From positions 2,232,001-2,296,000 of the forward strand of contig NZ_AP022589.1 of NCBI RefSeq assembly GCF_010731755.1: a stretch of DNA of 64,000 nucleotides. The letters run 5' to 3'. This DNA is from Mycolicibacter minnesotensis (GTDB lineage: Bacteria > Actinomycetota > Actinomycetes > Mycobacteriales > Mycobacteriaceae). Below, one piece after another: positions 22,248-32,868 of the stretch (positions are counted from its first letter, which is position 1; each line of letters opens with the position of its first letter). A program made the position numbers and the translations under genes. The notes under the pieces are model-generated. The model was given only the letters and a program-made list of their open reading frames with translations. It did not search any database and was not told where the DNA came from.

Positions 22248-22874
22248 TCAGCCCAGCAGGCGCAGCGCCGCATCCACCGCCAGCGTGGGCACGTCCAGGG
22301 TCTTCGACGCCAGATCGTGGCGGGCACCGGGAATCTCGACGACCTCATGCGGGGCGGGAATCAGTGCGGCGGCGGCGCGAATCTCGGCGCCGGTGCCGAA
22401 GCTGTCCGAGCCTCCGTGGGTGAACACCGTCGGCACCCCGATCGTTGGCAGATGCTCGGTTCGGGTGCGCTCGGGTTTCCCCGGGGGATGCAGCGGATAG
22501 GAGAACAACGTCAGCAGGTCGACGGCAACACCTCCGGCGGCCACCACCATCGAGGTCTGTCGGCCGCCGTAGGAATGCCCTCCGACGATCAGCGGGCCGT
22601 CGGCCAGGCCGCGGACATACCCGATCGCCTCGGTGATGCCGTCGCGGTCGCCGGTGCCCGACCCCGACGGCGGGCCCTTGGGGCGGCGTCGCCGGAACGG
22701 CAGGTTGTAGCGGATCGCCAGGTAGCCGCGGCGTGACCACTCCTGACACAGCCGTTGCAGCATCGGCGAGTCCCGATCACCTCCGGCGCCGTGGGCCAGC
22801 AGCACCACCCCCGCCGGTGTGCTCTCAGGCAGGTGGGCGATTCCGGCTATCTCCAACAGGTCTTGGCTGATCAC
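22248..22874 (-). CDS. Alpha/beta-hydrolase of the KANL3/Tex30-like (DLH) type, Rv0421c orthologue
   Basis: A 208-residue alpha/beta hydrolase. The nucleophile elbow is GGHSYGGRQ, the oxyanion region is LLAHGAGGDRDSP, and the C-terminal His is in GARHDLASK with Asp in THGGSDSFG. The length matches M. tuberculosis Rv0421c. The GTG start overlaps the thiD stop (GTGA), so it is the last gene of thiC-thiD and probably coupled. A thiamine-related function is suggested only by position. Confidence 0.88.
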   Translation of the reverse strand: MISQDLLEIAGIAHLPESTPAGVVLLAHGAGGDRDSPMLQRLCQEWSRRGYLAIRYNLPFRRRRPKGPPSGSGTGDRDGITEAIGYVRGLADGPLIVGGHSYGGRQTSMVVAAGGVAVDLLTLFSYPLHPPGKPERTRTEHLPTIGVPTVFTHGGSDSFGTGAEIRAAAALIPAPHEVVEIPGARHDLASKTLDVPTLAVDAALRLLG

Positions 22875-23709
22875 GAGCGGTTCGCTCCCAGCCGGAACAG
22901 TGGTGAGACCGGGCCGTGTCCGTGGCCCAGGGGGTAGGCGGCCCGCAGGCACTCGGTGACCCAGCGCTTGGCGAAACCCACTGCGTCCGGAACGGAGAAA
23001 CCCTGGGCCAGTGCCGCCGCCGTCGCCGCCGCGAGCGTGTCACCGGCGCCGTGGTCGTCGGCGGTGGACACCCTCGGCCCTGGGAACTCCAGAAAATCGT
23101 CGCCGTCGAACAGCAGGTCTGGACTGTGTTGGGTGGACGGGAGGTGCCCGCCTTTAACCAACACCCACTGAGGTCCCAACGCGTGCAGTGCACGGGCGGC
23201 AGCCCGCTGTGATGCGGCGTCAACGACGTCGATCCCGACCAGCAACCGCACCTCGTGCAGGTTCGGCGTCACCAGGGTCGCGAGCGGGAACAGGCTGTCG
23301 CGCAGCGCATCCAGCGCCGACGACGCCAGCAGGGCATCACCATGCATGGAAGCCGACACCGGGTCGACCACCAACGGAACGGTCAGCCCGAGTTCCCGCC
23401 AGGTGGCGGCCACAGCGGTGATGATCTCAGCCGACGCCAGCATCCCGGTCTTGGCGGCCTGGATTCCGATGTCAGACACCACCGCCACGATCTGGGCGGC
23501 GACGGTGCTGGCAGGAACCTCGTGAAAGCTCTTCACTCCCAGTGTGTTCTGCACGGTCACTGCAGTCACCGCGACGCACGCGTGCACCCCGAGCATTGCG
23601 CTGGTGCGCATGTCCGCCTGAATGCCGGCGCCGCCGCCGGAATCCGATCCGGCAACGGTGAGTATCCGCACCGGAGTGGTCGCCGGCGGGGATAGCGGCA
23701 GGAACTCCA

Positions 23710-23710
<1 letters not shown>
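22871..23710 (-). CDS. thiD: Hydroxymethylpyrimidine/phosphomethylpyrimidine kinase
   Basis: A 279-residue ribokinase-fold enzyme that phosphorylates HMP and HMP-P to HMP-PP, the pyrimidine partner used by ThiE. Family marks are LTVAGSDSGGGAGIQADMRT at the N-terminus, VVDPVSASMHGDALL, TPNLHEVRLLVG, VLVKGGHL and the catalytic DDHGAGDTLAAATAAALA. The GTG start overlaps the thiC stop by one base (TAGTG), so expression is tied to thiC and its riboswitch. Confidence 0.96.
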
Positions 23711-25450
<1,740 letters not shown>

Positions 25451-25534
25451 TATGAGTTCAGCACTGTCGATTGGTGCACTGCCACGCTATCGCAGCGCGG
25501 CACCCGAAGTAAGGCGCTGCAGGCTCCGAACGCA

Positions 25535-25563
25535 ATTAGGTGCCTAATCATTTGCTTAGCTAA
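25535..25563. promoter_or_regulatory. Paired palindromic operator upstream of the MFS exporter
   Basis: ATTAGGTGCCTAAT (25535-25548) is a 14-bp palindrome interrupted only at its centre, and TTAGCTAA (25556-25563) is a perfect 8-bp palindrome 21 bases further on (start to start), in an unusually AT-rich patch. The TTAG..CTAA spelling resembles MarR-type operators. No MarR gene is adjacent. The sites lie 36-64 bases before the exporter ATG. Confidence 0.55.
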
Positions 25564-25598
25564 TATATGTGGCCGGAGCAGAGGGAGCTGATAGAGGC

Positions 25599-27362
25599 AT
25601 GACGTCGCAGATCGAGCAGGGCAGTCTCGACGTCGCGGACCCGGATCCGGGTGCGGTCGCCACCGCGCGCCGCCGGCTTCGCTACGACCGTGACCACCCG
25701 CGCTACAAATGGGTCGCACTGTCCAACACCACCCTGGGCGTGGTGCTGGCCACCATCAACGGCTCGATCGTGCTGATCTCGATGCCGGCGATCTTCCGGG
25801 GTATCGGTCTGAACCCGCTGGAGCCGGCGAACGTCAGCTACCTGCTGTGGATGTTGATGGGCTATCTCCTGGTGTCGGCCGTGCTGGTGGTGTTCTTCGG
25901 CCGGCTCGGGGACATGTTCGGCAGGGTGCGGATCTACAACGTCGGATTCGTGGTGTTCACCGTGGCCGCGATCGCGTTGTCGGTCGACCCGTTCGACATG
26001 GGCCGCGGCGCGCAGTGGCTGATCGCGTGGCGGGTGGTCCAGGGTGTGGGCGGTGCGATGTTGATGGCGTCGTCGTCGGCGATCCTCACCGACGCATTCC
26101 CGGCCAATCAGCGTGGCATGGCCCTGGGTGTCAACCAGGTGGCCGCCGTCGCGGGGTCCTTCGTCGGTCTGCTCATCGGTGGCGTGCTGTCGGAATGGGA
26201 CTGGCGAGCGGTGTTCTGGGTCGGGGTGCCGATCGGAGTGCTGGGCAGCGTCTGGTCACTGCGCTCGCTACACGAGCTTGGCCAGCGGGCACCGGCGAAG
26301 CTGGACTGGGCGGGCACCGCCACCCTGGGCCTGGGCCTGACCGTGTTGCTGACCGCCATCACCTACACCATTCAGCCGCATGGGGATTCGCCGACCAGCT
26401 GGACCAGTCCGGCCGTGCTGGGTTCGCTGGCGCTCGGCGTGGTGCTGCTGGTCCTGTTCTGCTTCATCGAGTTGCGGGTCGCGGCGCCGTTGCTCGACGT
26501 ACGGCTGTTCATGATTCCCGCGTTCGGGATCGCCAATGCCGCCGGCCTGTTGTCGGCGATCGGTCGTGGCGGAATGCAGTTCATGCTGATCATCTGGCTG
26601 CAGGGCATCTGGCTGCCGCTGCACGGCTACAGCTATGAATCGACGCCATTGTGGGCGGGCATCTACCTGCTGCCTATGACTGCCGGATTCTTGTTGGCCG
26701 GTCCACTGGCCGGCTCGTTGTCGGATCGCCATGGTGCCCGACCGTTCACCGTGGGCGGCATGCTGCTGATGGCGGCGACGTTCGTGGGGTTGGTGCTGCT
26801 TCCGGTCAATTTCGACTACTGGGTTTTTGCGGCGCTGGTGTTCCTCAACGGGCTGGGGGGCGGCATCTTCACCGCACCCAACAGTGCCGTGGTCATGTCC
26901 AGCGTGCCTGCCGATCAGCGGGGGGCGGCCTCGGGCGTGCGGGCCACGTTCTTCAATGCCGGTACGTCCCTGTCGATCGGCATCTTCTTCTCGCTGATGG
27001 TGATCGGCCTGGCCAACACACTGCCGGCGGCTTTGGAAACGGGGCTGCAGGCGCAGGGTGTGCCCGCCGACGTCGCCGACCAGGTGGCCAACACCCCGCC
27101 GGTGGGCAGCCTGTTCGCGGCGTTTCTGGGCTACAACCCGGTCGGTGAACTGCTGGCTCCGTCGGGTGTGCTGGCCCAGCCGGGTGTCGACGTGAACACC
27201 TTGACCGGGCACAGCTTCTTCCCGCAGCTGATCTCGGGTCCGTTCCATGCCGGCCTGGCCGTGGTGTTCGCCGCGGCGGCGGTGATGATGCTGCTCGGCG
27301 CGCTCGCATCGTGGCGCACGCCCGGCCGGTATGCCGCCGAGCCGGTGAACTCGCGGGACTGA
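25599..27362 (+). CDS. MFS drug exporter, DHA2 (14-TM) family
   Basis: A 587-residue membrane transporter with about 14 hydrophobic segments. Motif A is visible as [14 protein letters not shown], and the motif C-like stretch [30 protein letters not shown] is characteristic of DHA2 proton-driven multidrug exporters (EmrB/QacA type). The second half carries the related [13 protein letters not shown] loop. I chose the ATG of MTSQIEQGS; an in-frame start 30 bases upstream lies inside the AT-rich operator region. It is divergent from thiC. The substrate is unknown; the upstream operator suggests it is inducible. Confidence 0.9.
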   Translation: MTSQIEQGSLDVADPDPGAVATARRRLRYDRDHPRYKWVALSNTTLGVVLATINGSIVLISMPAIFRGIGLNPLEPANVSYLLWMLMGYLLVSAVLVVFFGRLGDMFGRVRIYNVGFVVFTVAAIALSVDPFDMGRGAQWLIAWRVVQGVGGAMLMASSSAILTDAFPANQRGMALGVNQVAAVAGSFVGLLIGGVLSEWDWRAVFWVGVPIGVLGSVWSLRSLHELGQRAPAKLDWAGTATLGLGLTVLLTAITYTIQPHGDSPTSWTSPAVLGSLALGVVLLVLFCFIELRVAAPLLDVRLFMIPAFGIANAAGLLSAIGRGGMQFMLIIWLQGIWLPLHGYSYESTPLWAGIYLLPMTAGFLLAGPLAGSLSDRHGARPFTVGGMLLMAATFVGLVLLPVNFDYWVFAALVFLNGLGGGIFTAPNSAVVMSSVPADQRGAASGVRATFFNAGTSLSIGIFFSLMVIGLANTLPAALETGLQAQGVPADVADQVANTPPVGSLFAAFLGYNPVGELLAPSGVLAQPGVDVNTLTGHSFFPQLISGPFHAGLAVVFAAAAVMMLLGALASWRTPGRYAAEPVNSRD

Positions 27363-27449
27363 TTTCGGGTGCTGTTGGGGCCAAAGTGCTGGTAGGGGTG
27401 CGTGGATGTTGCGTTTCGGCAACGGTGCCCGACCCGCGCGGCGATGGAG

Positions 27450-27478
27450 TTGACCGAGTCTGACGCGTGAGGCACTAT
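27450..27478 (+). promoter_or_regulatory. Candidate promoter of the M-box transcript
   Basis: TTGACC (27450-27455), a 17-base spacer and CACTAT (27473-27478) would start transcription a few bases before the M-box aptamer. Confidence 0.45.
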
Positions 27479-27490
27479 GGGTCATGCAAG

Positions 27491-27650
27491 CACCTCGTTA
27501 GGTGAGGCGTCTGCACGGACATAGGCCACTGACCCCGAACGTCGAAAGACGCCCCGGGTCAGGACAGCTCCTCCCGGCTTAAGGGTTGAGCCCAAGTGGC
27601 TTCCCGAAAGGGACACGCCGTGCAGTGTCGAAACTCTGACGAGAGGGGTG
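27491..27650 (+). promoter_or_regulatory. M-box (ykoK) magnesium riboswitch
   Basis: The leader contains the M-box core in order: GTTAGGTGAGGCGTCTGC, ACGGACATAGGCCACTGACCC, the AACGTCGAAAGACGCC hairpin, GGGTCAGGACAGC, TTAAGGGTTGAGCCCAAG and GCCGTGCAGTGTCGAAAC-type closing sequence. The ends pair as CACCTCG with CGAGAGGGGTG (P1). In other mycobacteria M-boxes precede mgtC/PE-type loci and Rv1535 and respond to Mg2+. It is followed by a long 230-base untranslated leader before the next annotated gene. Confidence 0.95.
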
Positions 27651-27697
27651 CGGTCTCCCGGGTATCGGGGCTGCCCTCCTACGCATGCGGTGAACCT

Positions 27698-27715
27698 GGC
27701 ACGCCAGCGCGTGCC
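27698..27715 (+). promoter_or_regulatory. Stable hairpin in the M-box leader
   Basis: GGCACGC / GCGTGCC, 7 bp with a CAGC loop, ends ten bases before the purine-rich ribosome site of the upstream ORF. No U-tract follows, so it is not a typical intrinsic terminator. A second hairpin (CGCGTA / TACGCG, 27847-27865) sits directly before the ribosome site of the downstream gene. Confidence 0.5.
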
Positions 27716-27741
27716 CGCGACCGAGAGGAGGTGTGGGACGA

Positions 27742-27822
27742 ATGAGTTCCGGTGATAGTCCGAGTCGATATCTGACGTCTGTTCCGTCCCCATCCGAACG
27801 GTCGCATACCGCCTCCAGCTGA
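27742..27822 (+). CDS. Candidate leader peptide (uORF) in the M-box transcript
   Basis: A 26-codon ORF between the M-box aptamer and the downstream gene, encoding a Ser/Pro-rich peptide that begins MSSGDSPSRYL and has prolines at 7, 15 and 17. GAGGAGG (27725-27731) stands ten bases before its ATG, a good Shine-Dalgarno site in a region with no other use for one. It stops 57 bases before the downstream ATG. In enteric bacteria, proline-containing leader peptides (mgtL, mgtP) sense Mg2+ or proline by ribosome stalling; an analogous role here is inference. It is too short for codon statistics to settle. Confidence 0.5.
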   Translation: MSSGDSPSRYLTSVPSPSERSHTASS

Positions 27823-27879
27823 GCCACGACCTGGCTCTCTGTTGAGCGCGTAGCACCGTTACGCGACTAGGAGGCCATC

Positions 27880-28083
27880 ATGGTTGCAATCGCTTACACC
27901 GACATCTCGGCTCCGGCCCCCCGTGCGACGAGCACGGTGAAGACGCTGGACCGTCGTCCTGCCGCGCCCGCCGCGCCCACCTCGGACCCGGTGGTCGACA
28001 TGACCACGCGGCTGCTCAGTGGACCGCTGCACCAGATGTACGCACTCCTGTGGCGCGTCGGAGTGCTGACCGTCAGCGACTGA
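27880..28083 (+). CDS. Small conserved protein downstream of the M-box (Rv1535-like)
   Basis: A 67-residue protein (MVAIAYTDISAPAPRATSTV...) with a strong TAGGAGG ribosome site (27868-27874). The N-terminal half is Ala/Pro/Thr-rich, and the C-terminal half is a short amphipathic to hydrophobic helix (LHQMYALLWRVGVLTVSD). It is the only gene under the magnesium riboswitch here. In size, context and N-terminal style it resembles the small unknown gene Rv1535, which is also M-box-controlled in M. tuberculosis, but I could not align them. Function unknown, presumably a low-Mg2+ response. Confidence 0.75.
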   Translation: MVAIAYTDISAPAPRATSTVKTLDRRPAAPAAPTSDPVVDMTTRLLSGPLHQMYALLWRVGVLTVSD

Positions 28084-28101
28084 GCTTCAGTCAGAGGACG
28101 T

Positions 28102-28380
28102 CTACTCCGCGTCTTCTAAGGCCTCGCCGAGCTGTTCCAGAACCTCACTGCGGTGGTTGCTGGCCAAAATGTGGCCGGCAGCCACCGCCACGGCCACCGG
28201 CCAGTCGATGATCTCGAAAGCGGCCAGCAGTGCCAGCCCGCCGTAATAGGCCAGTTGCTCGGGTCGAGGCACCGTCACCTTGCCGAACAGCGGCAATTCC
28301 ACGGCAAACCCCTCCGCGGCGCGAATGTGGGCGACGGCCTCCTGCTGGGATGCGTTGCGCCGCGGCTTGTCCGCCATCAT
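28102..28380 (-). CDS. Small hydrophobic protein downstream of ctpH (Rv0424c-like)
   Basis: A 92-residue protein. It has a charged N-terminus, then a Pro-rich turn (LPLFGKVTVPRPEQ), one hydrophobic helix (YYGGLALLAAFEIIDWPVAV), AGHILASNH, and an acidic tail. Its ATG overlaps the ctpH stop by four bases (ATGA), with GGAGG upstream, so it is the third gene of the operon and is translated with ctpH. The WPVxVAVxxG hydrophobic module recurs in the protein encoded just before ctpH. It is probably a membrane or membrane-associated partner of the ATPase; this is inferred from position. Confidence 0.8.
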   Translation of the reverse strand: MMADKPRRNASQQEAVAHIRAAEGFAVELPLFGKVTVPRPEQLAYYGGLALLAAFEIIDWPVAVAVAAGHILASNHRSEVLEQLGEALEDAE

Positions 28381-31300
28381 GAACCTCCTGGTGGCGACTG
28401 ATCGCCGGATGATCGGGCCGCGACCGTTACGCGGCGAGAGTCAGTGTCCTCATTGTGCACAAGCCGCAGCCGCGGCGCGGCCCGACCGTTGGAGGACGGC
28501 GGACCGTGCGGTTGCCGCGGTCCGGGAACAATGAACTCCTTGGGCTTCGCGGCGTTCTCCTGCAGCCCCGACCACAGCCGGGGTACCACGGCAGCGCCGA
28601 CGGTGGCCACCGTCGCCGTGCCCAGCGCCTGGGCCCAGCCCAGCGGACCGATCGGGGTGCAACCCAGCAGCTGGCTCACACCGGGAATGGTGATCAAGGT
28701 CCCCATCACCCCGAGCGAGCCGAAGGCAGTTGCCACCACCACCGGATCGCGGGAGTCCAACAGGGTCTGCCCCAGCTGCGTGGCGACCAGTGACACCAAC
28801 GCCACCGTGGAGGCCCGCTGCGGCAGGCCGGTGACCGAGGCCAGGCCCCATGCGCCCACCGCGGCCGACGCCGTCGTCACGCCGCGCACGGCGACCGTGC
28901 GCCACAGCGCGCGCTCGTCGGGACCGTGCCCGCCCGCGGCGGCCTGCTCGTTGAGGGAGCTGACCGCCAGTGCGGTGGCCGGCAACGCATCCGTCAGCAT
29001 GTTGACCAGCAGCAGCTGGCGGGCGTTCAGCGGAGAGCGGCCGGTCAGCGCGCTGCCGATGATCGCGAATGCCACCTCGCCGGCGTTGCCACCCAGCAGC
29101 ACCGCCACGGCGGCCTGCACCCGTTGCCACAACTCGCGGCCCTCGTCCAGCGCGTCGAGCAGCGTGTCGATTCGCTCGTCGAGCAGCACGACGTCGGCGG
29201 CGCTGCTGGCCGCCTCGCTGCCGTGTGCGACCACCGCGATCCCGACGGTGGCTGCGCGGATCGCCGCGGCGTCGTTGGCGCCGTCCCCGACCATCGCCGT
29301 GACCTGGCCGGTGCGTTCCAGGGTCTGGACGATCTGCACCTTGTTCTCGGGGGACATCCGAGCGAACACCACCCGATCGGCCACCGCGAGTTCCTGGTCC
29401 TTGCGGGACAACGCATCCCATTGTGCGCCGCTGATCACCTGATCGCTGTCGACCTCCAGGCCCAGCTCCCGTGCGATAGCCGTCGCGGTCAGCGGATGGT
29501 CGCCGGTGATGAGGCGCACCGGAATCCGACGGCGCTTGAGGTCGGCGAGCAGTTCGGTGGCCTCGTCGCGCGGGGTGTCGGACAGTCCGAGCAGGCCCAC
29601 GAAGGTCAGACCTTCGCGGCAGACCTCGGCGATCTGGTCGGGTTCGGGATCTGCACCTAACGCCTTGCGCTGCGCGGGAGTCAGTTCCCTGCGGGCCACC
29701 GCGATCACCCGCAATCCGTCGCCGGCCAGCGCGGCCACCGACTGTTTGACGGCCGGACCGGCCCCGGTGCACGCCAACACCATTTCCGGGGCGCCCTTGA
29801 GCGTCAGCTCGGTGCCGCGCACCGACGCCGAGTACGGGCGCCCGGAGCGGAACGGCAGGTGCGCCGCGGGACCTGCAGGCGCGGATGCCCCCGCGGACTC
29901 AGCGCCTTCCACGATGGCGTTGTCTGTGGCGTGTACCTGGCGGGTGCCGTTGGGCACCGGTGCTGCGCTTGCCGCGAAGTGCAGCACGTCGTGCTCGGTG
30001 AAGCCCGCCGCCGGGTGTACCTGCGAGACCCGCAACCGGTTCTTGCTCAGTGTTCCGGTTTTGTCGAAACAGACGACGTCGACGCGGCCCAGCGCTTCCA
30101 CCGAACGCGGCACCCGAACGAGCACCCCGGATTTGGTCAACCGTCGTGCCGACGCCTGTTGCGCCAGGGTGGCCACTAGGGGCAGGCCCTCGGGTATGGC
30201 CGCGACGCTGACCGCGATCCCGCTGGCCACTGCCTGCCGCAGCCCGATCCGGCGGGCCATGCCCAGCCCCGTTACCAGCGCACCGCCGGCCAGGCTGATC
30301 CGCCATGCCTTGCCGGTGAGCAGGCTCAGTTGATGCTGCAAGCCGACCGCGGAGTGCTCACCGGCCACCAGCTCGGCGGCCCGGCGTCCGTGGGTGTCGC
30401 CGCCGATCGCGGTCACCAATGCCACCGCGGTCCCGGTAACCACCGTGGTCCCGGCATAGACCATGCATTCGCGGTCGGCCAGATCGGCACCGGGAGTGGC
30501 CTCGACCTGCTTGACCACCGTCAGCGATTCGCCGGTCAGCGACGACTCGTCGACCTCGAGATCGATCGCGTCGATCAGCCGGCCATCGGCGGGAACCACC
30601 TCATGGGCATGCACCTCGATCACATCACCCGGCAGCAGTTCCTCGGCCGGGATCTCGCAGTGGCTGCCGTCCGGCAGCACCTTGCGCGCCGGGGCGACCT
30701 GCTCATTGAGCAGGACACTGAGCCGACGCTCGGCGACCAACCGCTGTGCGGCGGCCAGCATCGCGTTGCCGCCCAACACCGAGCCGACCAACATGGCGTC
30801 GACGGGGGAGCCCAGCACTGCGCTGGCTGCAGCCCCCAGCGCCAGCACCGGGGTGATCGGGTCGGACAGCTCGCTGCGCACGGCTTGGGCGAACTGCCGC
30901 AACAGCCGCGGCGGTGCGGTTCGCTGTGCCCCGCGGCGGGCAAGATCGACGGCCGCCAATGCGGCTGCGGCGGCGGGAGCGTGGTGCGGCGGGGTGGTCG
31001 ACTCGTCCAACTCCGGTGGCGGCAGGACAGCCCGCACCTGGTCGACCGACATGGCGTGCCATTCGTGCACCGCCGCCGGTCGGGGTACCGCGGTGTCCAC
31101 GGCGCGGCGGGCCAACCAGTAGCCCGACAGCGCTCCCGCTGCTGCTCCGGTGGTCACCGGACCCGGTCCGCTGCCGCGCACACCGGGCAGCATCAGCAGT
31201 GAACCCAAGGCGGTGGCGCCGGTGGCGAGCTCGACCCCGCGACGGCTGGCGGAGCGAGCGGCCGGCAGCGCGTGCAGGATGCGCCACACCGCGCCCAGGT

Positions 31301-32864
31301 CGGTCAGCAGCAGGTCGGCATACCAAGGTGGGACGCCGTCGTCAGGCAGCATGCCCAGCGCCACGTCGGCCGCCGCGAGCGCCTGCACGGCCGTGGCAGA
31401 CAGCACCGCGACGTCATGGCCCTCGCCCTGGTAGGTGGACACCGCGGCAGCCAGGGCCTCGTCTGTGGAGGCCCCGTTCAGGGGCCTGATCTCGTCGAAG
31501 ACCGGCCGCAGCTCACCGAGTGCCTCGGCCTCGACAGAGACCACTTCGACATCGGCGCGGCGGGCTTCGGTCACCACTGCGGCGGCCAGGGGAAGCAGTG
31601 CGGGCTGGAACGAGGCCTGTACGCCGGCTCGGGCGCCGACCCGATGCCATCCGGCGGTGAGTCCGGCCTCGGTCAACTTGGCTTGAGCCTGCGTCCACGC
31701 CGCACGCAGTTCGTCGTCGTCGGCGCCGCGTACCTGCATCACCCGCAGGGTGTCGCCACACAGCACGCGGGGATCGATGATCACGGTGTCAACGCGGTCG
31801 AGCTCACGCAGACTGCCCGGACGCAGCACCACGGTGCCGTGGTGATCGGCCAAACCCCGGCCCAGGGTGGCGGCGAATGCCTCGCGTGCCGTACGGGTCG
31901 CCTTGGGCGCGGTCACCGCGGCCGCCGTTCCGGCGAGATCGGGATTGCGGGTCACAGCACCGATCACCCCGGCGCCGACGACCTGTGCCCAGGCGCTCCG
32001 TGTCACGTGTCGTTCTACGGGACCGGCCGGTCGTGGCGACGGGCGTTGGGGTGCGGCCACCGGGGGGTGGCCGGCGTGGTCGGCGAGCTCCGGTTCGAGG
32101 CGGCGCCAGGCCCTTGCCTCGGCGCGTTCCTCCCCGGTGCGCATCGCCTCGACCGACAGGTCCACCGCCAGCGACGTCGGCGCCTGGTTGAGGGTGTGCA
32201 CGCCCGCGCTGGCCAGCGCCAACAGGGCATCGGTCGCCTGCTTACCGAGGTTGTCCTCCAACAGCCGGCGCAGTCGGGGTTGGTAGTCGATGACGACCAC
32301 GCCGGCTTCCAGGCCCAAGGGCAGGCCCGGCACCCGCAGCAGCCGCCCCACGGTTGCCACGCCGAGCCCGGCGATATTGGCGCCCAGTGTCGCCACACGC
32401 AGTGCCTGAGTCATTCCGTCACCGGGCAGGCTCACCGGCGGGCGTCCGCCGGCTGATTCCGCCCCGTACTGGCTCTCGGCGTCGGCGACCACCTGGCACA
32501 GTGCGCGCATCGACACGGTGTCACCGCCGGTGGTGTCCAGCCCGACCACCAGACGGGACAACGGGTGGTTCAACCGGACCGAGGTCACCCCGGGCAATGC
32601 ACGGGCCGCGCCCTGCACTGCGGTCGCCAGTTCGGCTCCGGCGGGACCGTCGAGACCACGGACCTCGACCCAGGCCCGTCCCTCGCCGCGGAAGCATCGC
32701 CGGGACAGCACCGGAGCGCCGTCGCCGTTCGGCAACACCGCGCCGGCCACGTCGGCAGCGGTCTGCACCGAGGCCTCGACCAGTGCGGAGGTGAGTTGAA
32801 TACCGAAATTTGCTGCGCGCAGCGGGAGAGAGCGCCGGAAGGCGTGGCCTAGATTCACTCGCAC
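28377..32864 (-). CDS. ctpH: P-type cation-transporting ATPase CtpH
   Basis: A very long P-type ATPase of about 1495 residues, roughly twice the usual length because of an N-terminal extension of about 650 residues with degenerate metal-domain-like and helical sequence. Core motifs are present: DESSLTGES (actuator), VAAIPEGLP in the membrane region, the phosphorylated Asp934 in CFDKTGTLS, and MVGDGANDAAAI (hinge). PEGLP with this layout is like Ca2+/Mg2+-type (P2) pumps, but the ion is not established. Start choice: GTG 32864 or GTG 32858; an open frame further upstream runs through the preceding gene and is rejected. It lies close to an M-box locus, which makes a divalent-cation role plausible. 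Confidence 0.92.
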   Translation of the reverse strand: MRVNLGHAFRRSLPLRAANFGIQLTSALVEASVQTAADVAGAVLPNGDGAPVLSRRCFRGEGRAWVEVRGLDGPAGAELATAVQGAARALPGVTSVRLNHPLSRLVVGLDTTGGDTVSMRALCQVVADAESQYGAESAGGRPPVSLPGDGMTQALRVATLGANIAGLGVATVGRLLRVPGLPLGLEAGVVVIDYQPRLRRLLEDNLGKQATDALLALASAGVHTLNQAPTSLAVDLSVEAMRTGEERAEARAWRRLEPELADHAGHPPVAAPQRPSPRPAGPVERHVTRSAWAQVVGAGVIGAVTRNPDLAGTAAAVTAPKATRTAREAFAATLGRGLADHHGTVVLRPGSLRELDRVDTVIIDPRVLCGDTLRVMQVRGADDDELRAAWTQAQAKLTEAGLTAGWHRVGARAGVQASFQPALLPLAAAVVTEARRADVEVVSVEAEALGELRPVFDEIRPLNGASTDEALAAAVSTYQGEGHDVAVLSATAVQALAAADVALGMLPDDGVPPWYADLLLTDLGAVWRILHALPAARSASRRGVELATGATALGSLLMLPGVRGSGPGPVTTGAAAGALSGYWLARRAVDTAVPRPAAVHEWHAMSVDQVRAVLPPPELDESTTPPHHAPAAAAALAAVDLARRGAQRTAPPRLLRQFAQAVRSELSDPITPVLALGAAASAVLGSPVDAMLVGSVLGGNAMLAAAQRLVAERRLSVLLNEQVAPARKVLPDGSHCEIPAEELLPGDVIEVHAHEVVPADGRLIDAIDLEVDESSLTGESLTVVKQVEATPGADLADRECMVYAGTTVVTGTAVALVTAIGGDTHGRRAAELVAGEHSAVGLQHQLSLLTGKAWRISLAGGALVTGLGMARRIGLRQAVASGIAVSVAAIPEGLPLVATLAQQASARRLTKSGVLVRVPRSVEALGRVDVVCFDKTGTLSKNRLRVSQVHPAAGFTEHDVLHFAASAAPVPNGTRQVHATDNAIVEGAESAGASAPAGPAAHLPFRSGRPYSASVRGTELTLKGAPEMVLACTGAGPAVKQSVAALAGDGLRVIAVARRELTPAQRKALGADPEPDQIAEVCREGLTFVGLLGLSDTPRDEATELLADLKRRRIPVRLITGDHPLTATAIARELGLEVDSDQVISGAQWDALSRKDQELAVADRVVFARMSPENKVQIVQTLERTGQVTAMVGDGANDAAAIRAATVGIAVVAHGSEAASSAADVVLLDERIDTLLDALDEGRELWQRVQAAVAVLLGGNAGEVAFAIIGSALTGRSPLNARQLLLVNMLTDALPATALAVSSLNEQAAAGGHGPDERALWRTVAVRGVTTASAAVGAWGLASVTGLPQRASTVALVSLVATQLGQTLLDSRDPVVVATAFGSLGVMGTLITIPGVSQLLGCTPIGPLGWAQALGTATVATVGAAVVPRLWSGLQENAAKPKEFIVPGPRQPHGPPSSNGRAAPRLRLVHNEDTDSRRVTVAARSSGDQSPPGGS

Positions 32865-32868
32865 CCGA

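Noticed and set aside
27698..27715. Intrinsic terminator in the M-box leader
   Set aside because: A stable hairpin is present but no T-rich tract follows; Rho-dependent control is more likely in mycobacteria.
28450..29772. Long second reading frame within ctpH
   Set aside because: It shows no domain, is Arg/Gly-rich as expected from a high-GC shadow frame, and sits entirely within a well-supported P-type ATPase.
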